Shown: piece by piece, positions 9,145 to 18,024 of the stretch
How positions within the stretch are numbered: the first letter of the stretch is position 1
Layout of the letters: each line of letters opens with the position of its first letter
NCBI RefSeq assembly: GCF_003609575.1
Contig: NZ_MBTA01000012.1
Span: 124,001 to 188,000, forward strand
Reading direction: 5' to 3'
DNA from: Pelobium manganitolerans
GTDB taxonomy: Bacteria > Bacteroidota > Bacteroidia > Sphingobacteriales > Sphingobacteriaceae
Length of the DNA stretch: 64,000 nucleotides
Notes under the pieces: model-generated
The model's database searches: none
Told to the model about the DNA's origin: nothing
Seen by the model: only the letters and a program-made list of their open reading frames with translations
Translations under genes and position numbers: made by a program

Positions 9145-9756
9145 ATGGATCTTTTTTCGAACACAGATACGCAAAACTTATTGCCTTATGACGGGGCACT
9201 TACCTATTACGGGCAAATTATGAGCCTTTCACAGGCTAATAATTTCTTATCGCATCTGTTGGCAGAAGTTCCTTGGAAAAACGATGAAGTGGTGATTTAT
9301 GGCAAGCACATCGTTACCAAAAGACAAATTGCCTGGTATGCAGATGAATTGGCTACATATACCTACTCCAATACCGAAAAAATGGCTTTGCCATGGTCGC
9401 CCACTTTGTTAAGCCTTAAAAGCATGGTAGAGGATATTACTGCAAAATCGTTCAACTCTTGCCTGTTAAACCTTTACCATAACGGCGAAGAAGGCATGTC
9501 TTGGCATAGTGATGACGAGAAAAAACTGGGCAAAAACACCGCCATAGCTTCTTTAAGTTTTGGCGCCGAGCGGAAGTTTGTTTTTAAGCACAAAAAAACC
9601 AAAGAAAAAGTAGAGTTATTATTGCCTAACGGCAGTTTATTATTGATGCACGGCGAAACGCAAAGTCATTGGTTGCACAGCTTGCCTGTAAGCAAAAAAG
9701 TGAAGTTGCCGCGTGTTAACCTAACTTTCCGTACAATTATTAGTGCTACAACGTAA
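9145..9756 (+). CDS. AlkB-like 2-oxoglutarate/Fe(II) dioxygenase (alkylation repair)
   Basis: 203 residues, close to other short AlkB homologues. The iron ligands are visible as His121-x-Asp123 (WHSDDE) and His178 (HWLHSLP). The 2-oxoglutarate-binding arginines are in RVNLTFR (Arg190, Arg196). LNLYHNGEEGMSWHSD is the family core motif. AlkB enzymes oxidatively remove methyl groups from DNA or RNA bases; whether this copy prefers DNA or RNA is not visible. Confidence 0.92.
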   Translation: MDLFSNTDTQNLLPYDGALTYYGQIMSLSQANNFLSHLLAEVPWKNDEVVIYGKHIVTKRQIAWYADELATYTYSNTEKMALPWSPTLLSLKSMVEDITAKSFNSCLLNLYHNGEEGMSWHSDDEKKLGKNTAIASLSFGAERKFVFKHKKTKEKVELLLPNGSLLLMHGETQSHWLHSLPVSKKVKLPRVNLTFRTIISATT

Positions 9757-9806
9757 CGTTTTTTGCGCCACAAACGTCTTATATTTGAAGCATTCTTTTA
9801 AGGCGC

Positions 9807-10946
9807 ATGAAAATTTATCGTATCCTAGTTTTTTTTTCGGCAATACTCATTTTGCAGGCTTGTAGCAGCGGAAAAAAATCTTTGCAAAGTGGCAATTACG
9901 ATCAGGCTGTGTACACGGCTATCAATCGTTTAAAAAGCAATCCTACAAAAAGTAAAGCGCTAGAAACCCTAAAAAAAGGTTACGATTTTGCGCTTAAAAG
10001 ACATCTTAATCGTATTGCTGATGCAAAATTGAGCGACGATGTTTTTAAATGGGAGCAGGTGCTGGCAGAGTACCGGTCCATCAACAATTTGGCAAATGCC
10101 ATTGGCGATTGTCCTGCTTGTTTGGCTTTAATCCCAAATCCCGAAAAATATATTGAGGAACAAAACGACGCTAAGTATTTTGCCGCTTTGGCGCGATATA
10201 ATGAAGGACTAAGGTTGTTGGAGCTAAAAAATAGGGCCGATGCCCGCGATGCTTATTACCATTTTGAAACGGCGGACCAGCTTGTGCCGGGCTTTAAAGA
10301 TGCAAAGTTAAAAATGGACGATGCTTATTGGGCTGCTGTAATAAGGGTACGGGTAGAGCCGGTGCAGGTTAACTCGCGCCTATACAAATTGAGCAACGAG
10401 TATTTCCAAAATAAGATAGATGAGTACCTAAAAAATTACGAGGCAAAAAGTTTTGTGCGCTTTTACAGTCCGGCCGAAGCGCGTATGGCTAAAGTAAAGT
10501 TTGACCAAGTGCTGCAACTCAGTTTTGATGATTTTTTGGTTGGGCAAACCTACGTGAAAGAGCGGATAGAGGATATCAAAAAAGACAATGTGAAAATTGG
10601 CGAAACGCGCGACTCTGTACGTAAAGCAATTTACGGCACCGTTACCGGCAAGCTCACCACTTTCGAAAAAACCATTACCTCTACCGGTTTGCTTGATTTT
10701 AGGGTTATTGATTTGGCTAGCAATAAGGTGATCCGCCAAGATAAACTGCCCGGTACTTATGTTTGGACAGATACCTGGGGCGCCTATCGTGGCGATGAAC
10801 GCGCTTTAACAGAAAACGATAAAATCCTGCTCAGCCGCCGCGAAAGCAGACCACCATCTCCACAAGATTTATTTTTAGCCTTCACCAAACCTATTTACGA
10901 TCAGTTGGTGCAACGCATCCACAGCTTTTACCGCGCTTACAATTAG
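9807..10946 (+). CDS. Lipoprotein of unknown function
   Basis: 379 residues. A signal sequence ends in lipobox LQAC (Cys19). The next 150 residues look helical and TPR-like (GNYDQAVYTAINRL, ARYNEGLRLLELKN), followed by a basic, mixed alpha/beta region. I do not recognise a characterised family. A promoter-like TATATTTG lies at 9780-9787. The protein is probably anchored at the outer membrane facing the periplasm, from its lipobox only. Confidence 0.8.
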   Translation: MKIYRILVFFSAILILQACSSGKKSLQSGNYDQAVYTAINRLKSNPTKSKALETLKKGYDFALKRHLNRIADAKLSDDVFKWEQVLAEYRSINNLANAIGDCPACLALIPNPEKYIEEQNDAKYFAALARYNEGLRLLELKNRADARDAYYHFETADQLVPGFKDAKLKMDDAYWAAVIRVRVEPVQVNSRLYKLSNEYFQNKIDEYLKNYEAKSFVRFYSPAEARMAKVKFDQVLQLSFDDFLVGQTYVKERIEDIKKDNVKIGETRDSVRKAIYGTVTGKLTTFEKTITSTGLLDFRVIDLASNKVIRQDKLPGTYVWTDTWGAYRGDERALTENDKILLSRRESRPPSPQDLFLAFTKPIYDQLVQRIHSFYRAYN

Positions 10947-10981
10947 TTTGTAATGGAATTGTAGCTTGTTGCCTATTTGTG

Positions 10982-11010
10982 TTTGCTTAAGCGTAGCATT
11001 TTTATCTTTG
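10982..11010 (+). promoter_or_regulatory. Promoter placed immediately before a start codon
   Basis: TTTG (10982-10985), 17-nt spacer, then TATCTTTG (11003-11010). Only 4 nt separate the -7 box from the ATG at 11015, so transcription should start at or within the start codon. Either the mRNA is leaderless or translation starts at the downstream Met codon at 11048. Confidence 0.7.
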
Positions 11011-11014
11011 CGCC

Positions 11015-12001
11015 ATGTCCAACACTTTGTACCAGCCTTTTAAAAAAATGACGTTTGATAACGCTCATTGTTTTTTAAGCGGAGAGGCGCTGTCCGCTCA
11101 GCAACAAGTTAACGTATTTCCTAAATGGCTTACAGATAGCTATAATTTAAGTGATGTGCCTTTTAAAATGCTGGACGAAAGCATGGTAACCTATGCGGCT
11201 ATCACTTTGCCTTGCAGTGATGCGGTTCGCCAAAAGTTAGATGATTTAGAAAACACCATCCAAACCGCTTTTGAAGCGGGTTATCAAGCTGTAAAAAACC
11301 TAGACCCCGATTTGCTTTTTTTATGGGCGGCTAAAACTGTTTATGGCGTTATCTTTAAAGAAATACAGGTTGCAATTAGGCAGCAGCATACCTATGCCGA
11401 AGGCTTTAACATGTCGCAAGGCTTAATCCACAAGTTTTCTATGTTGCATACCATGTTGCAACAGTTAAACCACGAGCTTGTTTTCGAGAATTTTAAGCCT
11501 TATAGTTTGTTCTTATGCCCAGTAAAAAATGCCGAAAATGAATTCGCTTATCGCGATGAAATAAACACCCTAAGTTTTTCTTTACGGATAAAGGATTTTG
11601 GTTTGTTGCTTTGTTTGCAAGATAACGGCGCCAACAAAGTTTACCATCAAGATTTATGGGCTAAAATTGAAGGCAAAACCTTGCATCCAATTCAGTTTGA
11701 AGAACTTTGCGCCAAAGTGTTTTATTCGGCTTACCTATTTAACCGCTTGCCAGAGTATCAGGTAATCACTACGGATGACGCCATTTATTTAGAAACTATG
11801 CCACTGCGAGGCATGAGTGCCAAGCCTATTTTTGATGATTGGCAATTTAAAACTTACGGACAGGTGGCCGAGAATTTTTGGAAGCGCTGGGGATTTTTGC
11901 TCTTGGAAATCATCAAAAACCCTGATAAGCCAATGAGTTTTTTGTTAGATGACGATGGCAAGTTTAAACCCGCAGAAAGTATTGATTTGCCTTTAGCCTG
12001 A
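11015..12001 (+). CDS. Conserved hypothetical protein with N-terminal Cys/His motif
   Basis: 328 residues, no signal peptide, cytosolic. The N-terminus (MTFDNAHCFLSGE, with a later FPKWL) recalls the start of HNH-type or zinc-binding domains in which a Cys-containing motif sits beside a phosphate site, but the rest does not match a family I know. The remainder looks mostly helical. Two starts are possible: the ATG at 11015, or Met12 at 11048, which begins exactly at the conserved-looking MTFDNAHC segment. It faces metabolic genes on the opposite strand across a hairpin. Confidence 0.75.
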   Translation: MSNTLYQPFKKMTFDNAHCFLSGEALSAQQQVNVFPKWLTDSYNLSDVPFKMLDESMVTYAAITLPCSDAVRQKLDDLENTIQTAFEAGYQAVKNLDPDLLFLWAAKTVYGVIFKEIQVAIRQQHTYAEGFNMSQGLIHKFSMLHTMLQQLNHELVFENFKPYSLFLCPVKNAENEFAYRDEINTLSFSLRIKDFGLLLCLQDNGANKVYHQDLWAKIEGKTLHPIQFEELCAKVFYSAYLFNRLPEYQVITTDDAIYLETMPLRGMSAKPIFDDWQFKTYGQVAENFWKRWGFLLLEIIKNPDKPMSFLLDDDGKFKPAESIDLPLA

Positions 12002-12012
12002 GCATTAGTTTA

Positions 12013-12043
12013 GATTTACGAAGTTTTTGAGACTTCGTAAATC
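12013..12043. terminator. Perfect 12-bp hairpin between convergent genes
   Basis: GATTTACGAAGT and ACTTCGTAAATC flank a 7-nt loop. There is no long T run. It lies just after the stop at 12001 and probably ends transcription from that side. A related hairpin occurs at 20998-21030. Confidence 0.6.
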
Positions 12044-12141
12044 TTAAAACGCGTCAAGCCTTAGCTTCTAATTTTACGCCTCAAACGTTTCTAATAATTT
12101 TGAATGATTGAATTTTGAATGAGTGAATATTGTTTCACCTT

Positions 12142-12193
12142 CTTACACCTTCAACCTCAAGCCTTTAACCTTACACCTTCAACCTCAAACCTT
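12142..12193. repeat. Direct repeat of about 24 nt, period 28
   Basis: CTTACACCTTCAACCTCAA followed by G/A and CCTT occurs at 12142-12165 and again at 12170-12193, within a pyrimidine-rich C/T tract. It looks like slippage-type intergenic filler. Confidence 0.75.
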
Positions 12194-12199
12194 CCGCCT

Positions 12200-12526
12200 C
12201 TAACGCAGTTTCTCATTATCCCGATGCCTCTTGGCGTCCCGTACCGATTTTTTTTCTAAGTTTTTTTGCAAAGCATCTGTTAAATCGATGCCGGTTTGGT
12301 TCGCCAAACAAATTAAAACAAACAGTACATCGGCCATTTCATCGGGCAAATTCACTGCTTCATCAGACTTTTTGAACGACTGCTCGCCATATTTGCGCGC
12401 CATAATGCGGGCAACTTCGCCCACTTCTTCCATTAATATCGCGGTGTTGGTAAGCTCGTTAAAATAGCGGACGCCCGTGGTTTTTATCCACTCGTCAACC
12501 AGGTTTTGTGCTTCTTTTAAAGTCAT
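12200..12526 (-). CDS. MazG-like nucleotide pyrophosphohydrolase
   Basis: 108 residues, all-alpha NTP pyrophosphatase fold. The metal-binding acidic residues are in EEVGE (about 33-37) and PDEMADVLF (Glu63, Asp66). Short single-domain proteins of this type hydrolyse nucleoside triphosphates to monophosphates and are thought to clear non-canonical nucleotides. Its start overlaps the dtd stop by 4 nt (ATGA), so the two are translationally coupled. Confidence 0.88.
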   Translation of the reverse strand: MTLKEAQNLVDEWIKTTGVRYFNELTNTAILMEEVGEVARIMARKYGEQSFKKSDEAVNLPDEMADVLFVLICLANQTGIDLTDALQKNLEKKSVRDAKRHRDNEKLR

Positions 12527-12975
12527 TCTTTGTTTTTTGTGTCAATAGTGATGGTTACTGGGCCATCATTTACAAGGCTAATTTTCATGTCGGCACCAAA
12601 GATGCCAGTCGCAATTTTTCGGTTTAAGTGCTGTTCTAAAATAGCAATGGCTTTTTGGTACAAAGGCACGGCAATATCAGGCTTAGCGGCGTTTATAAAA
12701 GATGGCCTGTTGCCTTTTTTGGTTTGTGCAAATAAGGTAAACTGAGAAATCAGCAGAATATTACCGCCTACATCCAACACAGATTTATTCATTAAACCAG
12801 CTTCATCACTAAAAACGCGCAGGTTAACAATTTTCTGCATTAGCCAATCCAAATCGCTTTGGTCATCATCATTAGCAATACCCAACAGCACTAAAAAACC
12901 GTGTTTAATTTGTCCGCTTATTTCTCCGTTAACTGTGCATTTTGCTTCACTTACTCGCTGTATAACTGCTCTCAT
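12523..12975 (-). CDS. dtd: D-aminoacyl-tRNA deacylase
   Basis: 150 residues, the usual family length. The two signature motifs are present: SQFTLFA (about 77-83) and NDGPVT (136-141), which form the chirality-checking active site. The enzyme removes D-amino acids wrongly attached to tRNA. A TATCTTTA box at 12988-12981 on the minus strand sits 5 nt before the ATG, suggesting a very short or absent leader. It is the first gene of a two-gene operon with the MazG-like gene. Confidence 0.95.
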   Translation of the reverse strand: MRAVIQRVSEAKCTVNGEISGQIKHGFLVLLGIANDDDQSDLDWLMQKIVNLRVFSDEAGLMNKSVLDVGGNILLISQFTLFAQTKKGNRPSFINAAKPDIAVPLYQKAIAILEQHLNRKIATGIFGADMKISLVNDGPVTITIDTKNKE

Positions 12976-13192
12976 TAAAATAAAGATAAAACCAAAATAT
13001 TAAATGTAGGGGTGAAATTTGCGCTAACGATTGAAACGGCATCCTTTTTTTGTCTTTCGGATGCGCGCTGGGTAAAAAAAGATACAGTGGAAAGCGTGTA
13101 AAAGCGCCCTAAATTTTTAAAAGAAACAATAAAGCGGATTAGCCAACCACGTGATACAGGCAAACACGGAAGTACCAAACCACTTAAACAAA

Positions 13193-13223
13193 AATAGGCC
13201 GCCCGATAAACGTGCAGCCTATT
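13193..13223 (-). terminator. Terminator after the small gene downstream of the sigma factor
   Basis: On the minus strand AATAGGCTGC pairs with GCGGCCTATT (10 bp including one G-T pair), followed by TTTTG. It lies 20 nt past the stop of the 63-residue gene at 13243. Confidence 0.7.
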
Positions 13224-13242
13224 CAGCTTTTAAAACCACGGG

Positions 13243-13434
13243 TTACAAAGATTTAGAAAACGCTAAAATATGCTCAACCACAGCAGCCGACGGATTTTTT
13301 ATCAATTGATCCAAAGCGGGTTTCAATTCATCTAAAAATTCAATCTCGTGGCGCAACAAGGCCTCGCCAGTATTTCTGAGTTCTCCGTTGCTATCTACAA
13401 CCGGATTTAAAGTAGGAGTAATGGTTTCCATCAT
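13243..13434 (-). CDS. Small hypothetical protein downstream of the ECF sigma gene
   Basis: 63 residues, acidic and largely helical (ALLRHEIEFLDELKPALDQL). No signal peptide, membrane segment or recognised domain. It lies 76 nt after the sigma-factor stop on the same strand and just before a terminator, which supports it as a real gene. It may be a partner of the sigma factor, but it does not look like a membrane anti-sigma factor. Confidence 0.6.
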   Translation of the reverse strand: MMETITPTLNPVVDSNGELRNTGEALLRHEIEFLDELKPALDQLIKNPSAAVVEHILAFSKSL

Positions 13435-13510
13435 AAGCTTTTTTAACGTTTTGTTTAAGATAGAAACGCTAACTCCTACGGCTTAGTATTTAGTGGTGTA
13501 ACAAAAACAC

Positions 13511-14095
13511 TTACGCTTTTAGCAGTTGTTCTTTGTTGGTCATCATTTTCCGCAAATTGTTTAGCGCATAACGCATGCGCCCCAGCGCGGTATTAATGCT
13601 TACGTTGGTCAGCTCGGCAATATCTTTAAAGCTAAGCTCGCCGTAGTGGCGCATAATTAGCACTTCTTTTTGTTCTGATGGCAGGTAATGGATGAGTTTT
13701 TTTAAATCATCGTGCGTTTGTTGCTTCACCATTTTTTCTTCCATACTCTCGTCATGGATGCCCAAAACGTCAAAAATATCAAAGCCATCAGAGTTGGTGA
13801 TGGTTGGGTTGCGCTTCTCTTTCCTAAAATGGTCAATCACTAAGTTGTGGCCAATGCGCAATACCCAAGGCAAAAACTTACCCTCTTCGTTATATTTTCC
13901 GGCTTTTAGCGTACGGATCACTTTGATAAAAGTATCCTGAAAAATATCTTCTGCTAGATATTCGTCTTTTACCAAAAGGTAAATGGAAGTGTAAATTCTG
14001 GATTGGTGACGGTTGATAAGTTCGGAGAGCGAAGCCTCGTTTCCCTGAATATAAAGGTGCACCAACTCTTGGTCGGTTTTTTCTTGAAAGCTCAT
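13511..14095 (-). CDS. RNA polymerase sigma factor, ECF/RpoE type
   Basis: 194 residues. Region 2 (about 20-95) contains the -7 recognition helix with DIFQDTFIKVIRT and LPWVLRIGHNLVIDHFR. Region 4 (about 130-185) contains LPSEQKEVLIMRHYGELSFKDIAE and a helix-turn-helix. No anti-sigma gene of the usual FecR or zinc-binding type follows. It is probably a chromosomal core ECF sigma factor of Bacteroidota rather than a partner of a TonB receptor. The regulon is unknown. Confidence 0.93.
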   Translation of the reverse strand: MSFQEKTDQELVHLYIQGNEASLSELINRHQSRIYTSIYLLVKDEYLAEDIFQDTFIKVIRTLKAGKYNEEGKFLPWVLRIGHNLVIDHFRKEKRNPTITNSDGFDIFDVLGIHDESMEEKMVKQQTHDDLKKLIHYLPSEQKEVLIMRHYGELSFKDIAELTNVSINTALGRMRYALNNLRKMMTNKEQLLKA

Positions 14096-14195
14096 AATAG
14101 ATCCCTACTTTAAATTGTGAGTTTTAATAATTTATGTTAAGTAGTTTTCTATCTATATGCTTCCTTTTTAAATTCTCAATTTTGCCAAATGAAAT

Positions 14196-14214
14196 GATAA
14201 TTTTTAAAATTATC
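14196..14214. promoter_or_regulatory. Perfect 19-bp palindrome upstream of the sigma factor gene
   Basis: GATAATTTT-T-AAAATTATC reads the same on both strands. Its outer arms GATAAT/ATTATC are those of the classical Fur box, but the centre differs and the region is AT-rich, so chance is possible. It is about 100 bp upstream of the sigma-factor start. Confidence 0.35.
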
Positions 14215-14411
14215 AACATAAATATAATGTTTAAACGGCAAATAAATTAATTAGCCAAAACAAAATAACATTACTATGATGCAGGTTTTATCCATATTCC
14301 ATAAAGCCTTTGCATAATATACGAAAAATAATATCAAAAAGATTCAATAAGCGCCTGTGTTTGCCCTGTCTCATTTTATGGCCTTATGCCTAAAATTCTT
14401 AGGATTAGCCG

Positions 14412-14419
14412 TATTTTTG
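14412..14419 (+). promoter_or_regulatory. uvrA promoter -7 box
   Basis: TATTTTTG matches TAnnTTTG and leaves a leader of about 50 nt before the uvrA ATG at 14477. No SOS box was recognised. Confidence 0.55.
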
Positions 14420-14476
14420 CAAATCCTTTTTTTTAAAGGTTTTTGATTTAGCAAGAGAATTGCAGAGAGACAAAGA

Positions 14477-17269
14477 ATGAAAGAAGCAGCAGATCCGCAA
14501 CACCATATATTAATTAAAGGCGCCCGGGTGCACAACCTCAAAAATATTGATGTTGATATTCCCAAAAACAAGCTGGTGGTAATCACCGGCATGTCCGGCT
14601 CCGGAAAATCATCCATAGCTTTTGATACCCTTTATGCCGAGGGGCAAAGGCGTTACGTAGAAAGTTTGTCGTCTTATGCGAGGCAGTTTTTGGGTAGGAT
14701 GAACAAGCCTGATGTGGATTATATTAAAGGCATTGCGCCCGCCATCGCTATTGAGCAAAAGGTAATCACCTCTAATCCGCGATCAACGGTGGGCACATCC
14801 ACAGAAATTTACGATTATCTAAAATTACTGTTTAGCCGCATTGGTAAAACTATTTCGCCTATCTCTGGCCAGCAGGTCAAAAAAGATTCGGTGAGCGATG
14901 TGGTCAACTATATTTCGGCATTGCCAGAAGACAGCGTAGTTACCGTTTTATGCCCGCTTTATCCGCACAACAACCGGACGCTTAAAGAAGAGCTTGCCGT
15001 GCTGTTGCAAAAAGGTTTTTCGCGGATTGTGATAGACCATCAGATACGCAAGGTTGAAGATATTCTGGAAGACACCAGCGTTGAAAACGTAGAGATTAAA
15101 GACGAGCATAAGCTTTTGATATTGGTGGACCGCATTGTCACCAATGAAGAAGATGAAACTTTAAGCCGTATGGCCGACTCGGCGCAGACTGCTTTTTTTG
15201 AGGGTAAAGGCGATTGTTATGTGGAGTTTGAAGGCGAACGCAAGCATTTTTCGGACAGGTTTGAGCTGGATGGGATGCGTTTTGAAGAGCCCACACCAAA
15301 CTTCTTCAGCTTCAACAATCCATACGGAGCATGCCCTAAATGCGAGGGCTTTGGTAAAGTGCTGGGTATTGACGAAGATTTGGTAATTCCCGACAAGTCA
15401 AAATCTGTTTACGATGGCGCGATAGCGCCTTGGCGTGGCGAAAAAATGCGCGAGTGGTTGGATGAGCTGGTTAAACATTCGGCGAAATTCAACTTCCCCA
15501 TCCATAGGCCGGTGAGCCAGCTAAGCGCCGCAGAACGCAAACTGCTGTGGACAGGCAATAAATATTTCAAAGGTTTAGATGCTTTTTTTGTTTACCTGGA
15601 AGAGCAAACGTATAAAATACAGTATCGGGTAATGTTATCGCGCTACCGCGGAAAAACAAATTGCCCCGATTGTTTTGGCAGCCGTTTACGGCCGGATGCG
15701 GCTTACGTCAAAGTTGCCGGCCAATCTATCACCGATTTGGTGTTGATGCCCTTGAAAGAACTGTTGCCGTTTTTCCAGAATTTAGCACTAGATGAGCGCG
15801 ACCAAAAAATAGCCAAAAGATTGTTGCTAGAGATTAGCAACCGCATTTTGTTTTTAAACGAGGTAGGTTTGGGATATTTAACGCTTAATCGCTTATCCAA
15901 CACCTTATCTGGTGGCGAATCGCAACGGATTAATTTAGCCACTTCATTAGGAAGCTCTTTGGTGGGCTCGGTATATGTTTTGGACGAACCTAGCATTGGT
16001 TTGCACCCCAAAGATACCAACCGCTTAATTGGCGTCTTAAAATCATTACGCGACGTTGGCAACACCGTTTTAGTGGTAGAGCACGAAGAAGAGATGATGC
16101 AGGCTGCCGACCATTTGATAGATATTGGTCCCGAAGCTGGAACTTTAGGTGGCGAGCTGATTTTTGCCGGTACTTACGATCAGATTTTGAACGATAAAAA
16201 CAGTCTTACCGGCAAATATTTAAGCGGCCAAGAAAAAATCGAAGTGCCTGCAAAACGCAGAAAGCCGATAGATTTTATAACCGTAAAAGGCGCGCGGGAA
16301 AACAACTTAAAACATATTGATGTTAAATTCCCGTTGAACGTACTTTGTGCGGTAACCGGGGTTTCTGGCTCGGGAAAAACATCTTTGGTTAAACGGATTT
16401 TACTGCCGGCGCTACAAAAGTCTCTGGGCAATTACTCGGGCGAGCAAACCGGCGCTTATGACGGTATTGACGGAGCCATCGGTGAAATTACCGGAGTAGA
16501 AATGGTGGACCAAAACCCGATTGGCCGTTCGTCGCGCTCCAATCCGGTTACTTATGTTAAAGCTTGGGACGAGATCCGCTCGCTATACGCCGGACAGCCA
16601 TCCGCGAAAGCGGCCGGATTAAAACCTGCAGCTTTTTCTTTTAACGTAGAGGGCGGCCGTTGCGAAGTTTGCCAAGGTGAAGGCGAGGTTAAAATTGAAA
16701 TGCAGTTTATGGCAGATATATTTTTGCCTTGCGAAGCCTGCAACGGAAAGCGCTTTAAACAGCACGTGCTTGACGTTACTTACAGAGACAAAAGCGTGGC
16801 AGATGTGCTGGAGATGACGATAGATGAAGCGCTGCGGTTTTTTGCTGATGAGCCTAAAATCGCCTCTAAATTACAGCCTTTGGCTGATGTTGGCTTGGGT
16901 TATGTACACTTGGGCCAATCGTCAAACACGCTCTCGGGCGGTGAAGCGCAACGTATAAAACTGGCGTCTTTTTTAATTAAAGGCAACAATAGCTCTAAAA
17001 CATTATTTATTTTTGACGAGCCCACTACCGGTCTTCATTTCCACGACATTAAAAAGCTTTTAAAATCTTTTGAAGCTTTAATTGCCCAAGGAAACACCAT
17101 TATTGTGATTGAGCATAACATGGATGTTGTCAAATGCGCCGATTGGGTGATAGACATTGGCCCCGAAGGCGGAAACGAAGGCGGTGATTTGGTTTTTGAA
17201 GGAACACCCGAGGGATTGGCTAGTTGTGAAACTTCTGCTACAGGGAAGTATTTAGGGGAGAAATTATGA
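14477..17269 (+). CDS. uvrA: Excinuclease ABC subunit A
   Basis: 930 residues. Damage-recognition ATPase of nucleotide excision repair. Two ABC modules: Walker A GMSGSGKS at 38-45 and GVSGSGKT in the C-terminal half; signatures [11 protein letters not shown] and [11 protein letters not shown]; Walker [14 protein letters not shown] and [13 protein letters not shown]. The C-terminal zinc finger is intact (CEVC and CEAC, about 728-755). In the first zinc module only the second Cys pair remains (ACPKC, about 284-287); the first pair expected about 25 residues earlier is absent. A possible class assignment to a Bacteroidota UvrA paralogue follows from that. Confidence 0.96.
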   Translation: MKEAADPQHHILIKGARVHNLKNIDVDIPKNKLVVITGMSGSGKSSIAFDTLYAEGQRRYVESLSSYARQFLGRMNKPDVDYIKGIAPAIAIEQKVITSNPRSTVGTSTEIYDYLKLLFSRIGKTISPISGQQVKKDSVSDVVNYISALPEDSVVTVLCPLYPHNNRTLKEELAVLLQKGFSRIVIDHQIRKVEDILEDTSVENVEIKDEHKLLILVDRIVTNEEDETLSRMADSAQTAFFEGKGDCYVEFEGERKHFSDRFELDGMRFEEPTPNFFSFNNPYGACPKCEGFGKVLGIDEDLVIPDKSKSVYDGAIAPWRGEKMREWLDELVKHSAKFNFPIHRPVSQLSAAERKLLWTGNKYFKGLDAFFVYLEEQTYKIQYRVMLSRYRGKTNCPDCFGSRLRPDAAYVKVAGQSITDLVLMPLKELLPFFQNLALDERDQKIAKRLLLEISNRILFLNEVGLGYLTLNRLSNTLSGGESQRINLATSLGSSLVGSVYVLDEPSIGLHPKDTNRLIGVLKSLRDVGNTVLVVEHEEEMMQAADHLIDIGPEAGTLGGELIFAGTYDQILNDKNSLTGKYLSGQEKIEVPAKRRKPIDFITVKGARENNLKHIDVKFPLNVLCAVTGVSGSGKTSLVKRILLPALQKSLGNYSGEQTGAYDGIDGAIGEITGVEMVDQNPIGRSSRSNPVTYVKAWDEIRSLYAGQPSAKAAGLKPAAFSFNVEGGRCEVCQGEGEVKIEMQFMADIFLPCEACNGKRFKQHVLDVTYRDKSVADVLEMTIDEALRFFADEPKIASKLQPLADVGLGYVHLGQSSNTLSGGEAQRIKLASFLIKGNNSSKTLFIFDEPTTGLHFHDIKKLLKSFEALIAQGNTIIVIEHNMDVVKCADWVIDIGPEGGNEGGDLVFEGTPEGLASCETSATGKYLGEKL

Positions 17270-17453
17270 TAGAGTTCATTAAGCTCATTGTTTATTGCAA
17301 ATCGGAAAAGGAGTTCAGTAGTTCATTCTAATGTGGAAACTCATTAAGCATATAGAGCAGGATTTAGTTTTTTATAGTAGAATAAGACTAATGAGCCAAT
17401 GTCTGATGAAACATAAACTTGTAACTAATGCCTAATCCAAATTAATTCGAGTT
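17270..17453. repeat. Degenerate AGTTCATT-type repeats upstream of the four-helix-bundle gene
   Basis: AGTTCATTAAG, AGTTCATTCT and CTCATTAAG words are scattered here, the reverse complement of the AATGAACT words found on the other side of the gene. Confidence 0.5.
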
Positions 17454-17831
17454 ATGAGCTTCAATACCCTAGAGGATTTAGAAGTGTATAAGCGTGCTTT
17501 TGCGTTGTTAGATTTGATTTGGCAGGAAGTAAGTTCGTGGAAATATTTCTTTGCCAGAGATACAATAGAAAGGCAGTTAGTTAGGGCAGCAGATTCTATT
17601 GATGCAAATATTGCAGAGGGTTACGGTAGGTTCCATTTTAAAGAGAATAAAAACTTTTGTTATTACAGTCGGGGCTCATTGTTAGAAACAAAAGGCTTTA
17701 TAAAAAAGTGCAAGGTGAGAGGTTTTATATCGTCAGAAAAAGCTGACTTTATATTGGATGAGCTAACACAAATTCACAAAATGTTAAACGCATACATTGC
17801 TTACATTGGTAGGCAAAAAAATGAGCTGTAG
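17454..17831 (+). CDS. Four-helix-bundle protein (23S rRNA intervening-sequence protein family)
   Basis: 125 residues, all helical. It matches the family found inside 23S rRNA intervening sequences and dispersed in Bacteroidota genomes: LEDLEVYKRAF at the N-terminus, ERQLVRAADSIDANIAEGYGR in the middle, SLLETKG. The members form pentameric four-helix bundles of unknown biochemical role. The gene stands alone between two sets of degenerate repeats in opposite orientation, which suggests a small mobile or once-mobile insertion between uvrA and metZ. Confidence 0.87.
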   Translation: MSFNTLEDLEVYKRAFALLDLIWQEVSSWKYFFARDTIERQLVRAADSIDANIAEGYGRFHFKENKNFCYYSRGSLLETKGFIKKCKVRGFISSEKADFILDELTQIHKMLNAYIAYIGRQKNEL

Positions 17832-17832
17832 C

Positions 17833-18022
17833 TAATAATTAAACAATAATGGCTAATAAAGACTGAATTACCGGCTAACAATAACTAAAAACTACCAACC
17901 AATGAACTAGTGAATTAACATGGACAATGAACTAATCGCGGGTGAACTACTGACTATTGACCGATGAACTTAAATGGCCATTGAACTAATTACTAATGAA
18001 CAAATGAACTGAATCAACTAAC
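17833..18022. repeat. Degenerate AATGAACT repeat tract
   Basis: ATGAACT or TTGAACT words, mostly in the form (A)ATGAACTAAT, occur about six times in 140 nt with irregular spacing. No ORF or promoter is evident. The complementary words occur upstream of the preceding gene. Confidence 0.65.
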
Positions 18023-18024
18023 AT

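Larger units (their letters stand above)
14096..14476. other. AT-rich divergent intergenic region between sigma factor and uvrA
   Basis: No gene is visible. It contains a perfect 19-bp palindrome at 14196-14214 (listed separately) and the uvrA promoter box TATTTTTG at 14412-14419. No clear TAnnTTTG box was found for the sigma gene. Confidence 0.6.

Noticed and set aside
12975-13178. 67-codon minus-strand ORF upstream of dtd
   Set aside because: No promoter, unlikely composition and overlap with the dtd regulatory region; treated as intergenic.
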